Below, piece by piece: positions 52,201 to 60,798 of a DNA stretch of 64,000 bases. The stretch is taken from assembly GCA_017452265.1 (NCBI GenBank), contig JAFTMS010000012.1, positions 62,001-126,000 on the forward strand, written 5' to 3'. The notes beneath the pieces are model-generated. The model was not told the origin of the DNA and did not search any database. It worked only from the letters and a program-made list of their open reading frames with translations. The number at the start of each line of letters is the position of its first letter. The first letter of the stretch is position 1. Origin of the DNA: Bacteroidales bacterium (GTDB lineage Bacteria > Bacteroidota > Bacteroidia > Bacteroidales > UBA932). A program made the translations under genes and the position numbers.

Positions 52201-52391
52201 CCGTCGGAAGAAATCACGGCGATTCCAATGACAGGTATGCCGGCTTCATCAACCACCTTTCCTGATACCTTTACCTTGTCTGGAGCAGCAACCTCTGCAA
52301 CAGTATTGTGTTCGACTGCGGCAGAGATGGCATTCATCCCGAAAGTGAAGATCAGAGCTGCAAAGGCAGCCATATATTTCCTCATTGTCAT
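49254..52391 (-). CDS. SusC-family TonB-dependent transporter of the GH65 locus
   Basis: 1045 residues; the ATG at 52391 overlaps the GH65 stop (ATGA) and an ATG at 52385 (MRKYMAAF) is an alternative. Signal peptide, carboxypeptidase-like domain (KVKVSGKVVDEAGIPVIG), box EEAVLVGFGTQKKE, plug (WIRGINTFGASSNPLVIIDGVERDL, SVLKDASATAIYGVRGANGAI) and a barrel ending LGLDISFN. It imports an oligosaccharide with TonB energy. Distinct from the nan-locus SusC in sequence. Confidence 0.92.
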   Translation of the reverse strand: MTMRKYMAAFAALIFTFGMNAISAAVEHNTVAEVAAPDKVKVSGKVVDEAGIPVIGIAVISSDGTAGTITNDAGLFYITVPSGDILTVTGIGYQDQKVALEGRTELLVKMKTDTVLEEAVLVGFGTQKKESVIGAIASIAPETLQSNQTANLSNALAGQIAGVIGVQRSGEPGYDASDFWIRGINTFGASSNPLVIIDGVERDLDQLSPEEIESFSVLKDASATAIYGVRGANGAIVIKTKRGSIGKAKVNIKADYGVTTPLKIADFVDGAKHMEVINAAAALSGMAAPYTQDQIDKTRSGVDPDLYPSTDWLDIVTNDFATNSRISADISGGTELMRYRFILGVYNESGIITTDPTAAFDSELKLTKYNVRSNIDLNITKSTLFTFSIGGYMQDRHAPGSNVSSILQYALEIPPIVHPAVYSNGQFPIQSNRANPYVMATQTGYKDNYRSQLQSTATIDQDFGMLWKPLEGLHAKVTFSFDVYQDYWSERTRRPSYHYATGRDENGELITSLVSTGDEFLGFSKSFGGNRSTYFEVPVSYNRKFGRHSVDGLLLWNMSSYVDQNASSAIYSFPYRHAGLAGRVAYDYDSRYFIEFNFGYNGSENFAKKYRYGFFPSTAIGWMVSNEPFMESIRHIVSQLRVRGSMGLAGNDNISGGRRFGYLTTMNGSAGGHSFGYNNSISYSGIAEDQFGVEDLTWETARKSNIGFDLGLFDALNITVDYFTELRQDIFMQRKIFPETSGFQNAPYANYGKVFNRGFDASLTFNKAFTKDTYLSVMGNFTYAHNTILEYDEAAGIVGTTRAHTGNSINQNYGLVSLGLYTENDFLNPSAGTLKPGIPAPSWGRVKPGDIRYADQNNDGIINDEDVTAIGGTSVPEIVYGFGFSFRHKGFDISALFQGVARTDFVVGGDYDDSRNQYYIPGSGAGAVANILANVDDRWTPENPSQDVFWPRLSLGVNENNNQASTWWLKDGSFLRLKNFEMGYTFLRKDAGRARVVNNLRVFARGTNLFTLSSFRLWDPELGCNGFAAYPISRVVSLGLDISFN

Positions 52392-54430
52392 AGGGTCGGT
52401 TGTTTGTTGTTGTGTTTATAGTCAGGATTCTCGACCTTGTAAGTCTTCTTGTCGGCACCTGCTCCGGTGACGGTCAGCGATTTCCAGTGCGATGGAAGCT
52501 GTGTCGGGAGCTGGATGATGCCGTTTTCGGTGATCTCTATGCCTGCAAATCCGAAGATTACGCTCTGGAGGATGCCGCCCAGACCGGTCGCGAAGGACAC
52601 GCGGCAGTTGTCGGCATTCTCCGAAAGCACTCCGAAAGGCGGCCTGAGCTTGTCCGTATAGCTCTTCTTGAACACCTTGAAGGCTGTCTCAGGGTCTCCG
52701 AGGCGGGCATGGAGCACAGCGATGATGGCGTTGCTCATTGCCGGACCGTTCGGGTCTATCCTGTCGAAATAATAGTTTATGTCGCGGAGGGTCTGCTCAC
52801 GGTCGGTGATGACTCCGAGAGGATATGCGAGCATGTTCACGTCGGTCTGCTTGATGAGCTGGCCGTTGTAGCCCGTATATTCCATGGTCACACCCTCGCT
52901 GTTGTATGTGAACACGAGGTTGTCGGAAATCTCCATCCATTTCGGGTCCACCTTCTTTCCGAGCACCTCCGCAGCTGCCGTCACATCCCTGAGGACGCGC
53001 TTTGCGGCTCCGTTCGTGAATGCATTGTCGTCCACATTCTCGGCGTATTCGTCGGCTCCGACCACGTTTATGATGGAGTAGCTTCCGTCTTCGTTCTCAT
53101 GTACACGGCTCACCCAGAAATCGGCGACAGCCTTGAGCACAGGCCATCCCTGTTCCTCAAGCCATTCCTTGTCCTGAGTCACGCAGTAGTACTGCCACAT
53201 CGCGATGCCCACATCGGCCGTGATATGGTGCTCATATGTACCTGTAAGTGCCCACACCGGAGTGCATTCCTCGCCTGACGTATCGGCCTCCCAAGGGTAC
53301 TGGGCGCCTTTGTAGCCATGATTCAGGGCATTCTGCTTCGCCTGATGCAGACAGTTTGCGCGGTAGTCCATGAGCGAGCGTCCGGCTTCCGGATTCATCA
53401 CAAGAATCGGCGGATACATCCAGAGTTCGGTGTCCCAGAAGTAGTGTCCGTTGTAGCCTTCGCTTGAGGAAAGGCCCATCGGCGCGATGCCTACAGGACA
53501 GTTGTCACGTGTTATCGAGTAGAGCTGATACAGGGCATGACGTATGTCGAGCTGGCTTTCAGGGTCTCCCTCGATGATGACGTCTCCCTGCCAGAGCTCG
53601 TCCCATGCGGCACGGTGGTTTCCGATCAGATGGTCGATGCTGGACTTGTATGCAAACGTCGCAAAGCGCTTCGACTCGTTGACCGGATCCTTGAAGTCCT
53701 GGGTCGAACATACGGCTCCCACGAGCGCAAAACGGTATGCCTCACCCTTCTTCAGCTTCACCGTGAAGCACATTCCGTCGCGTCCTTCCTCATTGATGCG
53801 CTTCACTTCTGGCTCCTGTCCGTCGAACATGAACATCGACGAAGAGCTGACGCGGTGCATCCTTGTACGGGTGGCGGCGTTGAGCTGATAGACGAGCTGG
53901 GCTCCTTCGCCGAAGCTGGCCTGACAGTCGCTCATCTCCTCAGGAATGCCGTATACGTTCTCCACCTTGAGGGTGATGTCCTTCTGAGGAATCACCTCCA
54001 CTACGGACATCGCATTATACGGCAGCTGCCTCAGAGCGAGGACCGTATATCTGAACGAAGCCTTGCCTTTGAGTTCCACATTCGTCGTAAGCTGGGCATT
54101 GCGTATGTCGAACACCTGATTCCATCCCTTGAAGTCCTGATCCGTGACCTTCTTCCCGTCCACCGTAAGCTCCATGTTCAGGAATACAGGGCCGCGAGCT
54201 ACACGGCTGACTCCGTTCCAGCCTTCCTTGTCGAATACTCCAGCAAGCACGATTTCACGGGCAGTGAAAGGCCTGTCGTCTGTCACGACACCGATGCGGC
54301 CGTTCGCCATCGTAGCTCCGTTGTAGTTCTTGCGGGAGGTAGCCGTCATAGTCCAGCCCTCCTGCGCATGTTGTGCGAAAGAAGCCGCACAAATGCACAG
54401 GAGGGATATAAGTGACAGTATTTTCTTCAT
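52388..54430 (-). CDS. Secreted GH65-family alpha-glucosidase, possibly kojibiose hydrolase
   Basis: 680 residues with signal peptide (MKKILSLISLLCICAASFA). N-terminal beta-sandwich, then an (alpha/alpha)6 barrel: GHYFWDTELWMYPPILV, QYPWEADTSGEECTP and NVVGADEYAENVDDNAFTNG with the catalytic Glu near 460. Most GH65 proteins are cytosolic phosphorylases; a secreted form in a SusCD locus fits the hydrolytic branch known from Flavobacterium and relatives (kojibiose hydrolases). So alpha-1,2-glucobiose or another alpha-glucoside is the likely substrate. It follows the DUF5125 lipoprotein by 1 base. Confidence 0.8.
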   Translation of the reverse strand: MKKILSLISLLCICAASFAQHAQEGWTMTATSRKNYNGATMANGRIGVVTDDRPFTAREIVLAGVFDKEGWNGVSRVARGPVFLNMELTVDGKKVTDQDFKGWNQVFDIRNAQLTTNVELKGKASFRYTVLALRQLPYNAMSVVEVIPQKDITLKVENVYGIPEEMSDCQASFGEGAQLVYQLNAATRTRMHRVSSSSMFMFDGQEPEVKRINEEGRDGMCFTVKLKKGEAYRFALVGAVCSTQDFKDPVNESKRFATFAYKSSIDHLIGNHRAAWDELWQGDVIIEGDPESQLDIRHALYQLYSITRDNCPVGIAPMGLSSSEGYNGHYFWDTELWMYPPILVMNPEAGRSLMDYRANCLHQAKQNALNHGYKGAQYPWEADTSGEECTPVWALTGTYEHHITADVGIAMWQYYCVTQDKEWLEEQGWPVLKAVADFWVSRVHENEDGSYSIINVVGADEYAENVDDNAFTNGAAKRVLRDVTAAAEVLGKKVDPKWMEISDNLVFTYNSEGVTMEYTGYNGQLIKQTDVNMLAYPLGVITDREQTLRDINYYFDRIDPNGPAMSNAIIAVLHARLGDPETAFKVFKKSYTDKLRPPFGVLSENADNCRVSFATGLGGILQSVIFGFAGIEITENGIIQLPTQLPSHWKSLTVTGAGADKKTYKVENPDYKHNNKQPTL

Positions 54431-54431
54431 C

Positions 54432-55826
54432 TTACATCAGATTCTGATCAGTAACATCTTCTACGGTTGCCTTGATGGCAAGAGGATTGGTCACATCGAA
54501 TGTGAATCTGAGAACGATACCGGTTTCTGGGTATTCGAACTTGTTCGGATCAATGACGCTCTGTCCCTGCTGGAAGTTTCCGTCTGACCCGGCTATGCTG
54601 ATGAGGAAGCATTTCTCGATTGTACTGTTTGCTACATCATAGTTTGCGCTTGTGATGTCACCCCAGTTGAGCTTTGTGCAGAAGAATTTCCATGAAGCGT
54701 AATTGTATACGCGGAGAGTTATCTGGTATTTATAGTCATCGATCTTAGCCATGCAGTAGCCGTCGAACGTCTCCCAGTCTGAAAATTGACGTCCGTCGCG
54801 GATTGTACGCTGATCCGGCTTTCCGAAATTGTAGTTTCCAAGACACCAGATGGCTTCGTTTACGGTAATCTTTCCAGAATCGTCCCATCCGAAGCTGCCG
54901 AGGTCTCCGGTGGATGAAAGCCTTTCTACGCGAAGCGAACCCCAGTCTGCCTGATTGGTGAGCCTGTACTTGCCTCCTTCAGCACGGAATGTGTATGTGC
55001 CGTCTCCGTTGCTTTCGAAGAAGTCGATGTCTATCCAGAGGTCACCGGCACCATTGAAACCGACAACCTGTCCCTTCTTGAACTCGACATCGGCTGTTCC
55101 CGGATAAGCTGGGTCTGTTGTCTGCGGAACTTCCACCCACATTGCCTCAAGCGGATACTTCACCTCAAATGATACGACGTCAAAAGATATGATTCCCTGC
55201 GGAATGGCTTCGTCATAGCTGTAGAGGTCTATATCTGCAGAATTTCCATATTCTATATTATCGACATTCTTTCCTCCGAAGATGTATTTGTTTCCTTCAG
55301 CGTCGGCTGATTCGAAATGGCCTGAAAGAGACGCCGGGAGCTCTCCTGTATATGACCACTTGTTCTCTTCAAGCGGAGATGCTGCATCTGACTTCGTCAG
55401 TTCATACTTGTCGGAGCCTGTCACAAATGCGACCGATGTGAAGTCGGGGTGTGCAAGATTGATCGTGCTTGACGCTTCCTTGCGGTCTGACTCGTTTCCC
55501 ACGGCCATGATCAGTACGTTATATTCTCCGTCTGAGATGTTCTTGGTGTATGGAACTGCCAAAGAACCTGTGAAGATACCCTCCTGCGATTCCCTGACCG
55601 TGACTGAAGCGATCTGTTCCGCATCCTTCACAAGGGCCACGGTGACGTTTTGAGCTGCTTCAGCAGTTATGGAGAAATCCAGCGTTTCGCCGAAATATGC
55701 CGATTCCGGCAGTGAATATGTTCCTATCTCAAGGGTGGCTTTCTTTGTGTCGTCGGGATTCTGACAGGACACGGCAGCAAGAGCGACTGCAATCACGGAT
55801 GTGATTATTGAAAAAAACTTCTTCAT
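54432..55826 (-). CDS. DUF5125/DUF5121-type surface lipoprotein
   Basis: 464 residues with lipobox AVSC. The N-terminal part is a beta domain (TLEIGTYSLPESAYFGETLDFSITAEA), the middle resembles SusE/F-like modules (SDKYELTKSD, GGKNVDNIEYG), and the C-terminal half holds several Trp-rich segments (GDLWIDIDFF, VNEAIWCLGNYNFGKPDQR, ASWKFFCTKLNWGDI) that suit carbohydrate binding. Such proteins lie in Bacteroidetes GH65 loci. First gene of the unit and probable surface glycan-binding protein. Confidence 0.75.
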   Translation of the reverse strand: MKKFFSIITSVIAVALAAVSCQNPDDTKKATLEIGTYSLPESAYFGETLDFSITAEAAQNVTVALVKDAEQIASVTVRESQEGIFTGSLAVPYTKNISDGEYNVLIMAVGNESDRKEASSTINLAHPDFTSVAFVTGSDKYELTKSDAASPLEENKWSYTGELPASLSGHFESADAEGNKYIFGGKNVDNIEYGNSADIDLYSYDEAIPQGIISFDVVSFEVKYPLEAMWVEVPQTTDPAYPGTADVEFKKGQVVGFNGAGDLWIDIDFFESNGDGTYTFRAEGGKYRLTNQADWGSLRVERLSSTGDLGSFGWDDSGKITVNEAIWCLGNYNFGKPDQRTIRDGRQFSDWETFDGYCMAKIDDYKYQITLRVYNYASWKFFCTKLNWGDITSANYDVANSTIEKCFLISIAGSDGNFQQGQSVIDPNKFEYPETGIVLRFTFDVTNPLAIKATVEDVTDQNLM

Positions 55827-55857
55827 GTTATACGGTTGTTAGTGTTATTGTTTATGT

Positions 55858-55899
55858 AAAAGGCGATGGGCCGGAATCGAAGTTCCGGGCACATCGCCT
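55858..55899 (-). terminator. Terminator of mdh
   Basis: AGGCGATG (55861-55868) pairs with CATCGCCT (55892-55899), with inner CCGGAA/TTCCGG pairing, then a short T run on the minus strand. It separates mdh from the polysaccharide locus. Confidence 0.8.
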
Positions 55900-55922
55900 G
55901 AAAACAGTTCTTTAATTGACGA

Positions 55923-56909
55923 TTAAAGATTAGGGTTCAAAGTCTTCCACTCTGATACCGGTGGAATGATTCCGAGGTTGATGATCTCGTCACGCATTAT
56001 CTGGAGGTGTGCGTATGATGCGTCGAGAGCAGCAATCTCCTCTGCAGTGCCTGTGACTTCACCGAAGTGTACGCCTGTTGCGTCGATTGTCGTAGGCATT
56101 GCCATGAGGACGTTCTGATACTTCTCTGTGTTCACATAGCATCCTGCAGGCCAGTGGAACTCAGGGCCGCCCATGGCTGCCTGGATCATGAGTACGGACT
56201 GGTAAGCCGGGCTCTGGAATGAAGAACGGCCGCGGAGCTTGATGATGTTTGAACCGCCCTGGATGGTCGCGTGCTTGATCTCTGCCCACTTGTCCTCAGG
56301 GATATTGTACTCTGCGAGCGGCTTGCCGTCGACGGTGATCTTTGATGCAAATACAGCCATTGCCTCACCGTGGCCGCCGTAAGTGCGTGCGTTCTCCACC
56401 TTGTACTGAGGCACTCCGAGCTCCTTTGCGATTGCAGACTGCAGACGTGTAGAGTCGAGGGCTGCAAGTGATGTGAGCTGGCTTGGCTTGAGGCCTGAGC
56501 GGATGAGGGCTGTGAGAGCAGTCACGTCGGCAGGGTTGAAGATCACGACAACGTGGTTTACATCAGGGCAATACTTCCTGATGTTGTCACCGAACTCTGC
56601 TGCGATCTGGCAGTTGCCCTTGAGAAGGTCCTCACGGGTCATGCCCTCCTTACGAGGTGCACCGCCTGAAGAGATGATGTACTTTGCACCTGTGAATGCC
56701 ACCTCGGGATCTGTCGTCCATGTGATGTTCGCACCTTCGAATGCGCAGTGATACAGTTCCTCTGCAACGCCGTTCACGCCTGGGCCGTAAATGTCGTAAA
56801 GGCAGATGTTCGGAGTGAGGCCGAGCATAAGGGCTGTCTGAGCCATGTTCGAGCCGATGGCGCCGCCGGCGCCTACGATAACGAGCTTGTCGTCAGTCAA
56901 AAATTCCAT
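55923..56909 (-). CDS. mdh: Malate dehydrogenase
   Basis: 328 residues. Rossmann motif VIVGAGGAIGSN, substrate-binding Arg loop GGAPRKEGMTREDLLKGN, NPADVTAL, and the catalytic His in YGGHGEAM. It oxidises malate to oxaloacetate with NAD in the cytosol. It matches the longer Bacteroidetes MDH branch. A TATATTTG -7 box lies at 56949-56956 on the minus strand. Confidence 0.92.
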   Translation of the reverse strand: MEFLTDDKLVIVGAGGAIGSNMAQTALMLGLTPNICLYDIYGPGVNGVAEELYHCAFEGANITWTTDPEVAFTGAKYIISSGGAPRKEGMTREDLLKGNCQIAAEFGDNIRKYCPDVNHVVVIFNPADVTALTALIRSGLKPSQLTSLAALDSTRLQSAIAKELGVPQYKVENARTYGGHGEAMAVFASKITVDGKPLAEYNIPEDKWAEIKHATIQGGSNIIKLRGRSSFQSPAYQSVLMIQAAMGGPEFHWPAGCYVNTEKYQNVLMAMPTTIDATGVHFGEVTGTAEEIAALDASYAHLQIMRDEIINLGIIPPVSEWKTLNPNL

Positions 56910-57330
56910 AATAATTCTATAATGTTAACATTTGGTTTCAAATCTTGGCAAATATAATAAAAACTATGATGATTTCGACTTAAAAAGTACAATTTATTCA
57001 ATGGCAATAAGATATTATATGTATATAGTATCAAAGACAAGCACGTAGTAAAATAAGTAAAAATAAAGCACATAAGTATCTGTATTTGATTTGACAACAG
57101 TGCTATCTACCAAGACATTATACAGTTGACCTATTAAAAACTAATTGACAAGTTGTTGCAAATGCATTAAAAACCAAGATCTATAATATTGATATTCTTC
57201 TATTTACGCAATAATAGACATTGCCTTTATTTTAACGCTTCAGCAAACCTGCATAAACGAGCATTTTATCAAAATCTTGAATATACCTTCGCAGTGTTAC
57301 GTAACAAAAAACACTAAAAAACAAGGTATT
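56910..57330. other. AT-rich intergenic region between mdh and the Rhs gene pair
   Basis: About 420 bases. It holds the mdh -7 box (56949-56956, minus) and, near 57285, TACCTTCG, a weak -7 candidate for the Rhs genes. No RNA gene, strong hairpin or ORF is evident. The strong drop in G+C marks the start of a segment of different composition. Confidence 0.5.
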
Positions 57331-60300
57331 ATGAAAAAGTATTTCTTCTTGACACTCTTATTGTTGTCTAGTATTTACGTCAGCAGTTTTGCTCAGGCGG
57401 ACTACCTCCCTACTCCGCCATCACTTAATGCGCAGGCTATCCTGCAGAACATCAACCATCCAGTATCGTATCATACTGGGACAAGTAAAGTAGAAATTCC
57501 TATCCACACAATTGAGCTAAAGGATATTTCTATTCCGATCAGTCTTACCTATAACACTTCTGGAATCAAAGTAGAACAGGAGTCTTCCACTGTAGGACTT
57601 GGATGGACCCTCAATGCAGGCGGTATCATATCCAAGACAATTATAGGCGAGAATGACCTTTATCAAGAGCAAATCTATTTTAACACATCTTTATGCAGCG
57701 GAAGCCCTCACACATCGTGTAACAGTCTTTCTGACATAAGCGAATTTTACGGACCTATCGGATATGATTTTACGCTCACGGACTATCTTGTCGCAACACC
57801 TTCCTGGGAAAATTTTGTCTATGGAGGTTCTTTTGAAGAGCGATTCAATGCCCTATCAAATAGTGTGTATTTCGAAGAAGCCGGAGGGAAGGAGTTCGCT
57901 CCTGATATATTCAATTATTCTTTTGGGTCATTTAGTGGCACCTTCATATTCAAACGTGACAAGGGCATCATTAAAGAAAAGGAGGACAATGTCATCCTGA
58001 CTCCAGAATTCGGATATTATAGTGGGTGCATAGATGACATTTCGAGTTGGATCGCACTGGCTCCCGATGGGACAAAATACACCTTCTCGCAAGTGGAAAA
58101 GGTAGAATACAGACCTTACCAAACCTGTAACAGCAGCTGGTATCTGACACGTATAGAAACTACTTCCGGCTCAGTAGTAACGTTTTCATATACGAAATGG
58201 CCAGGGCAGTACAAAACTTTCAGCAGATATCAGGAAAGCGGCCCGGATGGAATTGACAGGGCAGAAAAGATAAAGCATCAGACATACGATGATTGCTGGT
58301 ATCCTGACACAATCACTTATAACGGAGGGAAAATGGTATTCTGCTATGAAAACAATAGACAGGATGCATCTTGGCTGCCTAAACTGACGCGAATCGAAAG
58401 GTATATCTCAGGATCAAAAACAACCTTCTGGGAAATGGAGCAGAGTTACTTTATCGCAAACGCAGATGGGCGCGATCTTCCTACAGTGACGCGACTTCAA
58501 ACATTGGGAATGGATGAGGCCGGGTATAATAACAATTGGAACACGATGCGTTTGCGCCTTGACGGAGTCGCGGAAATGTCTGCTGACAAAATCAACAGTT
58601 TAAGATATGAGTTGACATACAATGAAGAAAATCTACCGACAAAGCTCAGTAGTGCAGTGGATCATTGGGGATATCACAATGGAAAATTAAATGGAAGCCT
58701 TATTGGCAGACAGTATCACCACATATCTTATTCGGGAAATAGCAAGATAGAAACAGCCGGGAATGCAGACCGGGAAGCAGACGGGATATATAGCGATGCA
58801 TATATACTGGAAACAATAACCTATCCAACAGGAGGGTATACAGTATTCGATTATGAAGCGAACAGATACGATCCGTCAAATATGGAAGGAGATCCTCACA
58901 AGGTAAATTACTATTACGAACCGATAACCGCCATCATTGAAGAAGGTGAAGGATATAATAATGTACCAGCTATGACAGCCAGTACGAAAACATTTAGTAT
59001 ACCTGCTTCTTCTGGCTATACAACAACAAGCATTCACTACTATGTTGACATCAATGTCACTTCATATACTTCTTTATTCACGACAGATATGTTCCTATCC
59101 CTTAGTATTGTACAGAAATCTGATAATAGTATCGTGTGGTCAAAAATATTGAAAGTTGAAGAACTTCCGGAAAGATGGAATATGACTGAAGAGAATAGCA
59201 TCTTCGAAGGATTTGGAACTGCCTCCCTCACGTCTGGAGAATATGAACTACGCATTTATGGCTCTCTTAGAACTGTCATCGATCGAACGGAATTGAGCTG
59301 CACGAGGTATTCAAGTCCAGAAGAGTATCTGGGGTCACATTCCTATTGTCTCGGAGGAGGACTCAGAATCAAAGAAATCAAAACTTTTTCAGAGCCAGAA
59401 GAACTTGTCTCATATAAAACATTCGACTATACTGATAACGGCAAAAGCACTGGTAAAATAATGAGTTACCCTCGTTATAACACCGGATATCTAACCTTTT
59501 CATCAAATGCACTCAGGAATCCGGGGTACTCTGTCGGATATTCGAAAGTAACTGTAAAAGAGCTCGGCACAAACGGACAATCGAACGGATGGACAGAATA
59601 TGAGTTCATCAATCGCCCGGATTCAAACTATTGCTACTCCTGGGAAAATACATTAGTCGTGCTTGATGAAGTCGTTGGATACTCAATAGACTGCAACCCC
59701 ACCGGAGTAAGACCGCTGACTCATCCTGAGAATGGTTCACTGATCTGTGAAAGTATATATGACGCATCCGGATCACTAAAAAAGAGAGTTGTAAACACAT
59801 ACGATATCATCTCTGAACAGAAAGATATAATATGGGGAATATCAAAGGAATATAGAAACATAAATCTTAGTACTCCAGCATATTACACCCTTGAAGATAT
59901 CAACGATATGCGTCAGAATCCATCTTTCGGACCAGCCCTACTTCAAGAGAGTGGTCTCCCTATGGCTTATGTATATCCCGCAATACAGCCTGTTGCTATC
60001 CGACTGAAAAGTTCCTCAGAAAGTATATATTATGAATTCGGCAACTCGTGGAGTACCAGAACAGAAAATAAGTTCAGTACAGATTATGAAGGAATAATCA
60101 TTGAGCAGTCCATACTTAAAGAGGATGGAGATGATGTCAAGACCGAATATAGTTATCCATTCGACTTTACTACCCCTATTATGCAGGAACTTAAATCCAG
60201 AAATATAATATCACTCCCTGTCAGAACTACCACATATTGTAACGGGAATATGGTATCAGACAAAGAGGAAGAGTATATGGTGTTTGAACATTCTGATATG

Positions 60301-60786
60301 CCAAAGGTTAGCAAGTCCAAGTACAAGACGGTCGAAAATGGAGAATGGATAGTTGCAGAAATCATCCACGCATATGACGCGGCCGGGAACCCTCATCATA
60401 TCACATCCAACGGACTGGACATAGTTTATTTTTGGGGATACGAAGGACAACATCCGATTGCCGAGATCCGCAATGCAAATCTTTCAGAGGTAGAAGATGC
60501 CTTGGGTACGTATGTCAGCCTCCTTTCCTCCTCATTGACTTCGCCCACTCCCATTACTCCAACTATGACTGTACTAGACTCTCTGCGTAGTCAATTACCA
60601 CAAGCACTGATAACGACTATCACATATCGTTCTGGAGTAGGTCCAGACACAATTACTGATCCGCGAGGTATAGTAACACGTTATTATTATGACGATCTTG
60701 AAAGACTTGTCAAGATTACAGAACAGACATCTGATTCAGAACAGGAAAACATTATTGCATCATATTCATACAACTTCGTGAAATAA
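57331..60786 (+). CDS. Large secreted YD-repeat/Rhs-related protein (partner of the downstream Rhs toxin)
   Basis: 1151 residues from the ATG at 57331 (MKKYFFLTLLLLSSIYVSSFAQ). An SpvB/Rhs-like start (VSYHTGTSKVEIPI, ISIPISLTYNTSGIKVEQESS, VGLGWTLNAGGII) is followed by long beta-rich regions. The end has the Bacteroidetes Rhs-linked motif YFWGYEGQHPIAEIRNA and one YD unit (YYYDDLERLVKITEQ). There is no toxin tip or core. It ends 12 bases before the second Rhs gene, with which it probably forms one exported complex, perhaps as the cocoon or delivery half. Role inferred. Confidence 0.75.
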   Translation: MKKYFFLTLLLLSSIYVSSFAQADYLPTPPSLNAQAILQNINHPVSYHTGTSKVEIPIHTIELKDISIPISLTYNTSGIKVEQESSTVGLGWTLNAGGIISKTIIGENDLYQEQIYFNTSLCSGSPHTSCNSLSDISEFYGPIGYDFTLTDYLVATPSWENFVYGGSFEERFNALSNSVYFEEAGGKEFAPDIFNYSFGSFSGTFIFKRDKGIIKEKEDNVILTPEFGYYSGCIDDISSWIALAPDGTKYTFSQVEKVEYRPYQTCNSSWYLTRIETTSGSVVTFSYTKWPGQYKTFSRYQESGPDGIDRAEKIKHQTYDDCWYPDTITYNGGKMVFCYENNRQDASWLPKLTRIERYISGSKTTFWEMEQSYFIANADGRDLPTVTRLQTLGMDEAGYNNNWNTMRLRLDGVAEMSADKINSLRYELTYNEENLPTKLSSAVDHWGYHNGKLNGSLIGRQYHHISYSGNSKIETAGNADREADGIYSDAYILETITYPTGGYTVFDYEANRYDPSNMEGDPHKVNYYYEPITAIIEEGEGYNNVPAMTASTKTFSIPASSGYTTTSIHYYVDINVTSYTSLFTTDMFLSLSIVQKSDNSIVWSKILKVEELPERWNMTEENSIFEGFGTASLTSGEYELRIYGSLRTVIDRTELSCTRYSSPEEYLGSHSYCLGGGLRIKEIKTFSEPEELVSYKTFDYTDNGKSTGKIMSYPRYNTGYLTFSSNALRNPGYSVGYSKVTVKELGTNGQSNGWTEYEFINRPDSNYCYSWENTLVVLDEVVGYSIDCNPTGVRPLTHPENGSLICESIYDASGSLKKRVVNTYDIISEQKDIIWGISKEYRNINLSTPAYYTLEDINDMRQNPSFGPALLQESGLPMAYVYPAIQPVAIRLKSSSESIYYEFGNSWSTRTENKFSTDYEGIIIEQSILKEDGDDVKTEYSYPFDFTTPIMQELKSRNIISLPVRTTTYCNGNMVSDKEEEYMVFEHSDMPKVSKSKYKTVENGEWIVAEIIHAYDAAGNPHHITSNGLDIVYFWGYEGQHPIAEIRNANLSEVEDALGTYVSLLSSSLTSPTPITPTMTVLDSLRSQLPQALITTITYRSGVGPDTITDPRGIVTRYYYDDLERLVKITEQTSDSEQENIIASYSYNFVK

Positions 60787-60798
60787 CAAGATCATATT

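Noticed and set aside
53537-54415. 292-codon plus-strand frame opposite the GH65 gene
   Set aside because: Shadow frame with no signal or known motif.
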